This document shows, piece after piece, positions 56,711-64,000 of a stretch of 64,000 bases of DNA. Source of the stretch: Micromonospora marina. GTDB taxonomy: Bacteria > Actinomycetota > Actinomycetes > Mycobacteriales > Micromonosporaceae. Position 1 is the stretch's first letter. Each line of letters begins with the position of its first letter. The DNA lies in assembly GCF_900091565.1 (NCBI RefSeq), contig NZ_FMCV01000002.1, positions 1 to 64,000 on the forward strand, given 5' to 3'. A program made the translations under genes and the position numbers. The notes below the pieces were generated by a model that worked only from the letters and a program-made list of their open reading frames with translations, ran no database searches and was not told where the DNA came from.

Positions 56711-58228
56711 CTACGGGTGGTGGGTCGGTGTGGCGACGAGCGGACCGGTCGGCCCGGCCGCCTCGGCGGCGACCCGGCGTCCCACTCCTTCGAGCACGTG
56801 CTTGCCGATCAGGTTTCCGGCCGGCAGGTCGATCGGGTACTCCCCATCGAAGCACGCCCGGCAGAGCCGGCTCTTCGGCTGCTCGGTCGCCGCGATGAGA
56901 CCGGGCAGCGATACGTAACCGAGCGAGTCGGCGCCGATGGACCGGCGGACGCCGTCGTTGTCCAGCCCGTTCGCGAGCAGCTCGGCGCGGGTGGCGAAGT
57001 CGATGCCGTAGAAGCAGGGCCAGCTCACCGGCGGCGAGGAGATCCGGACGTGGACCTCCAGGGCGCCCGCCTCGCGCAGCAGCCGGACGATCGCCCGCTG
57101 GGTGGTGCCCCGCACGATCGAGTCGTCCACCACCACCAGGCGCTTGCCGCGTACGTTCTGCCGCAGCGGGTTCAGCTTCAGCCGGACGCCGAGCGCCCGC
57201 AGCGTCTGCGAGGGCTGGATGAACGTGCGCCCGACGTACGGGTTCTTCATCAGGCCCTGGCCGTAGGTGATGCCCGACTCCTCGGCGTAGCCGATGGCGG
57301 CCGGCGTGCCGGACTCCGGCACCGGGATCACCAGGTCGGCCTCGACCGGGTGCTCCTTGGCGAGCTGGCGGCCGATCTGCACCCGCGCGGCGTGCACGTT
57401 GCGGCCGGCGATGGTGGCGTCCGGCCGGGCGATGTACACGTACTCGAACAGGCAGCCCTTGGGCTCGGGCGAGGCGAACCGGCTGGAACGCAGGCCGTTC
57501 TCGTCGATGGCGATCAGCTCGCCCGGCTCGACCTCGCGCACCACGCTCGCGCCGACGATGTCCAGTGCGGCGGTCTCGCTCGCCACCACCCACCCGCGTT
57601 CGAGCCGGCCGAGCACCAGCGGGCGCACGCCGTGCGCGTCGCGCGCCGCGTAGAGCGTCGACTCGTCCATGAAGACGAAGCTGAACGCGCCGCGCAGCTG
57701 CGGCAGCACCTCCAGCGCGGCCGCCTCGACCGACAGGTCGGGCCGGCTCGCCAGCAGCATGGTGACCAGCGAGGTGTCGTTCGTCGAGCCGTCGGAGTCG
57801 AGCCCTCGCACGGCCGCCTCGCGCTGCAACTCGGCGGTGTTGACCAGGTTGCCGTTGTGCGCCAGCGCGATGGTGGTGCCGGCGCTCGTGGCCCGGATGG
57901 TCGGCTGGGCGTTCTCCCAGGTCGAGCCGCCGGTGGTGGAGTAGCGCGCGTGCCCGATCGCGACGTGCCCGCGCAGGCTCGCCAGCGTCGGCTCGTCGAA
58001 CACCTGGGCGACCAGGCCGAGATCCTTGTAGACCACGACACCGGAGCCGTCGCTCACCGCGATGCCCGCGGCCTCCTGACCGCGATGCTGGAGGGCGTAG
58101 AGCCCGAAGTAGGTGAGGTTGGCGACCTCTTCACCCGGAGCCCAGACACCGAAGACGCCGCACGCGTCCTGTGGGCCGGGTCGCTGGGGGTCAAGGTCGT
58201 GGCTCAGCCGGCCATCGCCTCGGGGCAC
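56711..58228 (-). CDS. purF: Amidophosphoribosyltransferase
   Basis: The 505-residue protein has the Ntn amidotransferase start PQDACGVFGVW, with Cys23 as the nucleophile exposed after propeptide cleavage, then YALQHRGQEAAGIAVSDG, and the PRPP-binding RLVVVDDSIVRGTTQRAIV. Cys residues in the tail (CFYGIDF, CRACFDGEYP) may bind an Fe-S cluster as in Bacillus PurF. I chose the GTG with GGGAG six bases upstream, giving the same N-terminus as Streptomyces PurF; earlier in-frame starts exist. It catalyses the first step of purine synthesis. Confidence 0.95.
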   Translation of the reverse strand: MPRGDGRLSHDLDPQRPGPQDACGVFGVWAPGEEVANLTYFGLYALQHRGQEAAGIAVSDGSGVVVYKDLGLVAQVFDEPTLASLRGHVAIGHARYSTTGGSTWENAQPTIRATSAGTTIALAHNGNLVNTAELQREAAVRGLDSDGSTNDTSLVTMLLASRPDLSVEAAALEVLPQLRGAFSFVFMDESTLYAARDAHGVRPLVLGRLERGWVVASETAALDIVGASVVREVEPGELIAIDENGLRSSRFASPEPKGCLFEYVYIARPDATIAGRNVHAARVQIGRQLAKEHPVEADLVIPVPESGTPAAIGYAEESGITYGQGLMKNPYVGRTFIQPSQTLRALGVRLKLNPLRQNVRGKRLVVVDDSIVRGTTQRAIVRLLREAGALEVHVRISSPPVSWPCFYGIDFATRAELLANGLDNDGVRRSIGADSLGYVSLPGLIAATEQPKSRLCRACFDGEYPIDLPAGNLIGKHVLEGVGRRVAAEAAGPTGPLVATPTHHP

Positions 58229-58396
58229 CTGCCGCTCCCTCGCAGTGGGGGTCTGGACTGGCCTGGCGGAGTCGGGGGGCAGCTCCGCACGCATGGGCCG
58301 GGACCGTCGTCGGCTCTCAGTGTACGCGACCAGCAGCCGACACCGACAGTCATGAGACGCCCACACAGAGTGGACAGGGTTTGCCCTGCTCGACGC

Positions 58397-58750
58397 CTAA
58401 ATCGGGAGGTGCGGGGAGAGGTCAGCCCGGTTTCCGGAGACCCGGATGCGACCCTCAGTGACCGCTTCCGCCCATCCCCGACGTCCGGTGGCGACCGCCA
58501 GCCAGGTCGGCGGATCCATCTCCACCACGTTCGGCGGCGTACCACGGGTGTGTCGTGGACCACTCACGCACTGGACCGCACCGTAGGGTGGGACGCGCAC
58601 CTCCACCGATCGGCCGGGGGCGCGATCCGCGAGGGCAGCCAAGAGGGTCCGGACCGCCTCCCGGAGCACCGGCCGTTCGGGCGAACGCCCCTCGTCCAGC
58701 GCCGCCAGTGCGGCGAGTACCGCTTCGGAATAAGCGTGCGGAGAGGACAC
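58397..58750 (-). CDS. Sterol-carrier family protein
   Basis: The 117-residue protein has an N-terminal helix ([16 protein letters not shown]) and [36 protein letters not shown] and [14 protein letters not shown], the SCP-like signature of actinobacterial sterol-carrier family proteins. These are usually found beside purF. No lipid ligand is established. A TATCGT box right before the GTG suggests a leaderless message. It is transcribed with purF, with 168 bp between. Confidence 0.8.
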   Translation of the reverse strand: MSSPHAYSEAVLAALAALDEGRSPERPVLREAVRTLLAALADRAPGRSVEVRVPPYGAVQCVSGPRHTRGTPPNVVEMDPPTWLAVATGRRGWAEAVTEGRIRVSGNRADLSPHLPI

Positions 58751-58910
58751 GACGGGACGATACGACCCGGCAGAACGCCCCCCGACGGCGGCCCTGGGTA
58801 GAGATGATCCGGTCAGACAAGGCATAGTTGCCGACGGCGTAATTCGTACCGTGAGTGATCAACCTCGGCCGAGCGGCCGACGCGGGGATCAGACCCGGAA
58901 GGCGGTGGAC

Positions 58911-61244
58911 GTGTCAACACACCGACGTGCCTGGAAGCAGCGGGCCGGTGTGGTCGTAGCGCTGGTCTCCGGCGCCCTGCTCACCGTCCCCGCATCTCCC
59001 GCCCTCGCCGCCGACGTCAGCGTCTCCCCGGGATCGGCAACGGTCAACGCCGGCAGCGACACCACGATCACCGTCCGGATCACTCCGCAGGACGGCGACC
59101 AGAGCGCCGACATCAGCCTGACCGGCCTGCCGTCCGGCGTCAGCTGCGCCTCGGGCTGCGGCCAGGTCAACTTCTCGCCGGGCAACCCACAGCCCAAGAC
59201 CCAGCTGCTCACCATCCGCGCCAACGACAACGCGCAGGACGCCAACACGTCGGTCACGGTGCAGGTCCGGCCCGACGACTCCGACCCGGCCACCGGCACC
59301 TTCCAGCTGGCGGTCAAGGGCGAGGCCCCGGAGCCGCAGCAGCCGCAGACCGTCAAGACGGTGTCCGGCAAGGTGGTCAACGCCGACGGCCAAGCCATCG
59401 AGGGCGCCCTCGTCATGCTCCGCGACAGCGCGGGCAAGGAACGCCGCACCAACACCAGTGGCAACGGCAACTTCAGCTTCAGCGGCTCCGAGTCCAACCC
59501 GATCGCGCCCGGCCGGATCGACCTCGGTGCCTCCACCGACGGCGCCTCGCCGGTCGCCCGGTCGATCAACGCGGACGCCGGCCAGTCGGTGACCGGCGTC
59601 CGGCTCAGCATCCAGCTGAGGGCGTCGGCGAGCCCGAGCGCCTCCCCGTCGGCGAGTGAGTCCGCCCCGCCGTCCGAGGAGCCGCTCGAGGAGGAGGCGA
59701 CCGACACCCCGTCGGCCGAGGCGCCCGCCGCGCAGCAGCCGGCCGCGAACGAGGACTCCGGCGGCTTCGGCTCCTGGCTGCTCATCCTGCTCGGCGGCCT
59801 CTTCGTCGCCGTCGGCGTGGGCACCATCGTGCTGCTCTACATGCGCCGCAAGAACGAGGGCGACGACGGCGACGGCGACGGTCCGGACGGACCGACCGGT
59901 CCGGGTGGCCCCGCTGCGGCCGGTGCGATCCCGGCGGCCCGGGGCGCGTACCACGGGGCTGACGACCAGACCCGGGTGGTGAACGGCATGGGCGCCGGGC
60001 CGGCCGCGACGATGGTCGGCGGCCCGTCGATCAGCGACGCCCCCACCATGCTCCAGCGGCCGGTCGTGGACGACGTCCCGCCGGACCCGTACGGCGCCCC
60101 GCCCGGCCCGTCCTATGGTGTCGGCGGCGGCCAGGGCGGCTACGGCTACGGCGACGACGCACCGGGCCAGGGCGGCTACGGCGGCGCGGGCGGCTACGGC
60201 AACGCGCCATCCTCGGGCGGCGGCTACGGCAACGCGCCGTCCTCGGGCGGCGGCTACGGCAACGGCCCCTCCTCCGGTGCCGGATACGGCAGCCCGGACT
60301 ACGCCGCCGGTGCCGGTGCCGGTGCCGCGGCCGGAGCGGCCGGCTACGCGGCCCAGGGCGGCGGCTACGGCAACGAGCGCTTCGACGAGCCCACCGGCCG
60401 CTACACCGGTGACAGCACGCAGTACGCGCCCGCGGCCGACCCGTACCCGACCAGCACCTACCAGCCCGAGCAGGACCGCGGCTACGACCAGGCCGGCTCG
60501 TCCTCGTACGGCCGTGGCCCGGAGCAGAGCGACGGCTATGGCGCAGGCGGTGGCTACGGCGCCGCGTCGAGCGGTTACGACGGCGACCGTCAGCAGGGCG
60601 GGTACGGCGATCCCACCGGTGCCTACGGCAACGCAGCGGGTGGTGGCTACGGCGACAACCCGTCCGGCGGGTACGGCGACGCACCGGCATACGGCGGCCG
60701 ACGTGCGGCGGGCGGCGGCTACGGCGAGGACGCGACCGGCGGCTACGACAACGCCCCTTCGGGTGGCTACCGCGATACCCCGTCCGGCGGCTACGACAGC
60801 GGCCGTCAGCAGGGCGGATACGGTGACGCACCGACCGGCGGCTACGACAACCCCGGTGGCGGCGGCTACGACAGCCGGTCCCAGGGTGGCTACGACAGCG
60901 GCGCCGGCGGTTACGACAGTAGTGCGACCGGCGGCTACGACAGCGGCCGTCAGCAGGGCGGATACGGCGACGCACCGACCGGCGGATACGGCAACGCGGG
61001 TGGCGGTTACGACGGCGGTCACCAGTCCGGCGGCTACGGCCAGCAGGCCGGCGGGTACGGGGACGGCTACGGTCAGGCCCCGCAGGGTGGTTACGGCCAG
61101 GGCGGTTACGGCCAGGAGCCGCCGCAGCAGCGCGGGGGCGGCTACGACAACGCCTACCCCAACGACCCGGCGCAGGCAGGCCGTGCCCGCCCGGACGGGC
61201 AGGCGGACCGTGGCGGACGGCGCCTCGACTGGCTGGACGACTGA
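58911..61244 (+). CDS. Membrane-anchored protein with Ig-like/carboxypeptidase-regulatory ectodomain and long Gly/Tyr-rich tail
   Basis: From the GTG with GGAAGG upstream the protein has 777 residues; a GTG at 58851 would add 20. A signal peptide (VVVALVSGALLTVPASPALA) is followed by a beta-sandwich region (about 35-130), a carboxypeptidase-regulatory-like beta domain (about 150-230; SGKVVNADGQAIEGALVMLR) and an Ala/Pro/Glu linker. A single membrane helix follows (about 286-306; WLLILLGGLFVAVGVGTIVL) with a basic stop. The last 460 residues are dominated by GGYG, GGYD and QQGGYGD repeats. No enzyme motif is seen. It faces away from the sterol-carrier gene. Confidence 0.75.
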   Translation: MSTHRRAWKQRAGVVVALVSGALLTVPASPALAADVSVSPGSATVNAGSDTTITVRITPQDGDQSADISLTGLPSGVSCASGCGQVNFSPGNPQPKTQLLTIRANDNAQDANTSVTVQVRPDDSDPATGTFQLAVKGEAPEPQQPQTVKTVSGKVVNADGQAIEGALVMLRDSAGKERRTNTSGNGNFSFSGSESNPIAPGRIDLGASTDGASPVARSINADAGQSVTGVRLSIQLRASASPSASPSASESAPPSEEPLEEEATDTPSAEAPAAQQPAANEDSGGFGSWLLILLGGLFVAVGVGTIVLLYMRRKNEGDDGDGDGPDGPTGPGGPAAAGAIPAARGAYHGADDQTRVVNGMGAGPAATMVGGPSISDAPTMLQRPVVDDVPPDPYGAPPGPSYGVGGGQGGYGYGDDAPGQGGYGGAGGYGNAPSSGGGYGNAPSSGGGYGNGPSSGAGYGSPDYAAGAGAGAAAGAAGYAAQGGGYGNERFDEPTGRYTGDSTQYAPAADPYPTSTYQPEQDRGYDQAGSSSYGRGPEQSDGYGAGGGYGAASSGYDGDRQQGGYGDPTGAYGNAAGGGYGDNPSGGYGDAPAYGGRRAAGGGYGEDATGGYDNAPSGGYRDTPSGGYDSGRQQGGYGDAPTGGYDNPGGGGYDSRSQGGYDSGAGGYDSSATGGYDSGRQQGGYGDAPTGGYGNAGGGYDGGHQSGGYGQQAGGYGDGYGQAPQGGYGQGGYGQEPPQQRGGGYDNAYPNDPAQAGRARPDGQADRGGRRLDWLDD

Positions 61245-61322
61245 CAGGCACCGGACGTGGCTGACGACGGCCCGCCGGGATCATCAGGGGCGCGTCCTGC
61301 GGGACGGGACCGGAAGCGGTGC

Positions 61323-62108
61323 TCAGGCGGGGGCGAAGTAGCCCTGGCGGAGTACCGGCACCACGTCGGAGACAGCGACCTCGGTCGCGACCGCGACGTC
61401 CTCGGCGAAGCCGCCCTCGGCGAGTTCCCGCCCGGAGACGCATCCCCGGACCGCCGCCGGCACGTCCGGCGTGCTCGCCAGCGCGGCGAGCGCCATCGCG
61501 GCCTCCACCGAGAGCCCACCCGGCACGTCGGCGAGCGCGTCGAGCACGCAGGCCGCACCGAGCTGGTCCTCCACGCACGGCCGGAGCGACCCGTCGGGCC
61601 AGCGCTCCCCGGCCGCCACCACGCCCACCGGGGCGTCCGTCGAGCCGTACCCCTCGGCGCGCAGCCAGCGCCCGACGGCGGGTGCGTTACGCAGGCACGC
61701 CGCGACCACCGGCACCCCGGTGGCGCTCGCGGCGGCGCTGATCGCCGAACCGTTCGGTGACGGCAACACCAGGTCGGGGACGACCGGCGCGGCCCGCAGT
61801 GCCGCCGGAGACAGCGACCACGGGTGCTCCGCAGTCATCTTCCGGCGGCCCACAGCGGCCACGGCCCCCATCCGGCGGGCGTAGTCGGCGGCCTGCTCAC
61901 CCCACGGGAACGGGTGCACCCGCATGCCACGGCTCACCGCCACCTCCACGGTGGTGGTGAACGACAACACGTCCACCACCACCAGGGCGGCACAGACCCG
62001 GCCGAGTTCCGCCGCCCCGGTCAGTCCCCAGTCGAACCGGGCACCGGCGCCGGGTTGGGCGAAGACGGCCAGGGCCAGCGCCTCAGCGCTGACCCGGCGC
62101 CGGCTCAC
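61323..62108 (-). CDS. 2-phosphosulfolactate phosphatase-family (ComB) protein
   Basis: The 261-residue protein resembles Com[40 protein letters not shown] and [13 protein letters not shown]. The archaeal enzyme dephosphorylates phosphosulfolactate in coenzyme M synthesis. Actinobacterial members are common but have no known coenzyme M pathway, so the real substrate is unclear. The GTG start overlaps the end of purL by 26 bases, so it is translationally coupled to purine synthesis. Confidence 0.8.
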   Translation of the reverse strand: MSRRRVSAEALALAVFAQPGAGARFDWGLTGAAELGRVCAALVVVDVLSFTTTVEVAVSRGMRVHPFPWGEQAADYARRMGAVAAVGRRKMTAEHPWSLSPAALRAAPVVPDLVLPSPNGSAISAAASATGVPVVAACLRNAPAVGRWLRAEGYGSTDAPVGVVAAGERWPDGSLRPCVEDQLGAACVLDALADVPGGLSVEAAMALAALASTPDVPAAVRGCVSGRELAEGGFAEDVAVATEVAVSDVVPVLRQGYFAPA

Positions 62109-64000
62109 CGGGAGCCGGACGGTCGGATCCGTCGGCGGCCGCCGACTCGTCCGGGGCCGGGGTTTCGTCGACGGCCGGCGTCACGTCGGCCGGCGCGGCC
62201 TCGCCCGGCGCCGCCGCAGCGGGCGCGTCGGACTCCGCCGTGGGGGCGGGCGCGGACGCCTCGGCCTCGGCGGGCTGCGTGTCCCGGCCAGCCTTGGCGA
62301 TCGGCTCGGCGTCGACAGCGGCCGGGTCCACGCCTACCGGCTGCTCCGCCGTGGCCGGAAGCACAGTGGTCGTCCCGGTACGGGTCGCCTCCACCTCCAC
62401 GTGCGCCGCCTCGGCCACACCGAACAGGCGCGGGAGCGTCCCGGTGTGTACCTCGCGCAGCTCGTCCAGGCCGAACCGGAACTGACCGTGCACCTCCAGC
62501 GCACCGGAGGCCGGGTCGGTGACGCCGATGAACTCCCACGGCACGCCGCGCTCGGCGCAGAGGGCGGTGAACGCCTTCTCGTGGCCGCGCGGCACCGACA
62601 CCAGCACGCGGCCGGCGGACTCGCTGAACAGGAACACGAACGGCATCGAACCACCCGCGAAGTGCTCCGGCACCACGACCCGGGCGCCCACGCCGCGGCG
62701 CAGGGCCGACTCGACCAGGCTCTGCGCCAGGCCGCCGTCGGACAGGTCGTGCGCGGAGCTGAGGTGCCCGACCCGGGCCGCCTCGGCCAGCAGCTCGGCG
62801 AGCTGCCGCTCGCGGGCCAGGTCGACCTGCGGGGGGATGCCCCCCAGGTGCTCGTGGGTCACCCAGGCCCACTCCGAGCCGGACAGCTCGACGTGCGTCT
62901 CGCCCAGCAGGAACAGCTGGTCGTGGTCGCCGGCCGGACGCGGCACGAAGCCCATCTGCACCCGGTCGGCGACGTCGTCGAGCACACCGAGCACGCCGAC
63001 CACCGGGGTCGGGTGGATGGCCGCGGCGCCGGTCTGGTTGTAGAAGCTGACGTTGCCGCCGGTCACCGGGATGCCCAGCTCCAGGCAGCCGTCCGCGAGG
63101 CCACGCACGGCCTCGGCGAACTGCCACATCACGCCCGGGTCCTCCGGCGAGCCGAAGTTCAGGCAGTTGGTGACCGCGATCGGCTTCGCGCCGGTCACCG
63201 CCACGTTCCGGTACGCCTCGGCCAGCGCCAGCTTCGTCCCGTGGTACGGGTCGAGGCGGGCGTACCGGCCGTTGCCGTCGACGGAGAGCGCGACACCGAG
63301 GCCGCTGCGCTCGTCGATCCGGATCACGCCGGAGTCCTCCGGCTGGGCGAGCACGGTGTTGCCGAGCACGTACCTGTCGTACTGCTCGGTGACCCAGGTC
63401 TTGTCGGCCAGGTTCGGCGACGCGATCATGCGCAGCACGGTCTCCCGGAGCGCCTCCGGGGTGCTCGGCCGGGGCAGCGTCTCGGCGCGGTCGGCCTGGA
63501 GCAGGATCAGGTCGGCCGGCTCGCGCATCGGCCGGGCGTACACCGGGCCGTCGTCGACGAGCGAGCCCGGCGGCACGTCCACCACGAGCTGGTCGCGCCA
63601 GGTGACGATCAGCCGGCCCGGCTGGCCGTCCGCCGACGGCGCGGTGACCTCGCCGATGGCAGTGGCCCAGACGCCCCACTTCTCGGCGGTCTTGAGCACC
63701 GCGTCGAGCTTGTCCGGCGAGACGACGAGCAGCATCCGCTCCTGGGACTCGCTGGCCAGGATCTCGTGCGGCTCCATCGAGGGCTCGCGCAGCGGCACGC
63801 GCTCCAGCCAGACCCGCATGCCGGTACCGGCGGAGGCGGCGGTCTCGGTGAGGGCGCAGGTCAGGCCGGCGCCGCCGAGGTCCTGGATGCCGACGACCAG
63901 TTCGGCGTCGTACAGCTCCAGGCATGCCTCGATGAGCAGCTTCTCCATGAAGGGGTCGCCCACCTGCACGGACGGGCGGCGCTGCTCGCTGCCCTCGTCG
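62083..64000 (-). CDS. purL: Phosphoribosylformylglycinamidine synthase II, C-terminal part (5' end beyond window)
   Basis: About 639 residues are present. They match small-type Pur[72 protein letters not shown] and [20 protein letters not shown]. It uses ATP and glutamine-derived ammonia (with PurQ and PurS) to make FGAM. After the normal end (near TLPRLF) the frame continues for about 110 residues rich in Ala, Pro, Glu and Asp, an unusual tail. The start lies outside the window. The ComB-like gene overlaps its end. Confidence 0.93.
   Translation of the reverse strand, partial: DEGSEQRRPSVQVGDPFMEKLLIEACLELYDAELVVGIQDLGGAGLTCALTETAASAGTGMRVWLERVPLREPSMEPHEILASESQERMLLVVSPDKLDAVLKTAEKWGVWATAIGEVTAPSADGQPGRLIVTWRDQLVVDVPPGSLVDDGPVYARPMREPADLILLQADRAETLPRPSTPEALRETVLRMIASPNLADKTWVTEQYDRYVLGNTVLAQPEDSGVIRIDERSGLGVALSVDGNGRYARLDPYHGTKLALAEAYRNVAVTGAKPIAVTNCLNFGSPEDPGVMWQFAEAVRGLADGCLELGIPVTGGNVSFYNQTGAAAIHPTPVVGVLGVLDDVADRVQMGFVPRPAGDHDQLFLLGETHVELSGSEWAWVTHEHLGGIPPQVDLARERQLAELLAEAARVGHLSSAHDLSDGGLAQSLVESALRRGVGARVVVPEHFAGGSMPFVFLFSESAGRVLVSVPRGHEKAFTALCAERGVPWEFIGVTDPASGALEVHGQFRFGLDELREVHTGTLPRLFGVAEAAHVEVEATRTGTTTVLPATAEQPVGVDPAAVDAEPIAKAGRDTQPAEAEASAPAPTAESDAPAAAAPGEAAPADVTPAVDETPAPDESAAADGSDRPAPGEPAPGQR

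Overview
The window is GC-rich actinobacterial chromosome, most like Micromonospora or a close relative in the Micromonosporaceae. Supporting signs are frequent GTG starts with ATGA/GTGA stop-start overlaps, a SigE-type ECF sigma factor, BldC, a DUF3073 protein, the bldC - unknown gene - valine dehydrogenase gene order known from Streptomyces, an actinobacterial Tad/Flp pilus locus, and purine genes with actinobacterial features. This assignment rests on gene content, not on a database match.

Layout: (1) 1-5.4 kb is accessory and scarred. It holds an IS4-type transposase end, a tRNA 3' remnant that looks like an attachment site, a two-gene AbiEii/DUF6036-type toxin-antitoxin candidate, an ECF sigma factor with a membrane partner bracketed by two copies of a 48-bp repeat, a decayed SDR gene end, a Na+/Ca2+ exchanger and a decayed secreted-protein start. 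(2) 5.4-14.2 kb is a divergent conflict-system-like module. Leftward is a trypsin-co-occurring domain 1 protein plus a 1368-residue protease/P-loop NTPase/14-blade WD40 protein. Rightward is a double winged-helix protein plus a 1090-residue protein that fuses an AAA-type ATPase to a HerA/FtsK-like ATPase. Gene remnants lie on both sides. (3) 14.2-17.1 kb carries an ABC-permease scrap, a small unknown gene and a GH65 phosphorylase. (4) 17.2-27.5 kb is a Tad/Flp pilus locus: a divergent prepilin peptidase, a lipoprotein, a secreted protein, CpaB, CpaE-like, CpaF/TadA, TadB, TadC, a pilin-like peptide, two TadE-like proteins, a TadG-like protein and a LysM membrane protein.

(5) 27.5-32.3 kb holds mixed metabolism: a Rieske/DUF2231 membrane protein, a broken PIN toxin, an enoyl-CoA hydratase, a flavin disulfide reductase and a serine hydrolase. 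(6) 32.3-38.8 kb is a light-response and carotenoid block: photolyase and crtB leftward, crtE-crtI-idi and a LitR-like MerR regulator rightward. (7) 38.9-41.4 kb has a deacetylase lipoprotein, three tRNA genes (Glu, Asp, Phe) and a PD40-type lipoprotein. (8) 41.4-50.8 kb has an ArsI/CadI-like dioxygenase-fold protein, a regulator pair, several unknown or house-keeping genes, a substrate-binding lipoprotein whose two lobes are in permuted order, a beta-oxidation pair separated by a 4 x 56-bp tandem repeat, and several perfect terminator hairpins. (9) 50.9-53.9 kb is bldC, an unknown gene, vdh and the DUF3073 gene. (10) 54.0-55.4 kb is a compact radical-SAM RiPP locus (amcB-amcA type) with a cyclophane-prone core peptide. 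(11) 55.5-64 kb contains purM, purF and the 3' part of purL. Interleaved with them are a sterol-carrier-family protein, a secreted or membrane protein with a long Gly/Tyr-rich cytoplasmic tail, and a ComB-like phosphatase.

The most distinctive items are the 5.4-14.2 kb module, the RiPP locus at 54-55.4 kb and the permuted substrate-binding protein at 45.9-47.2 kb.
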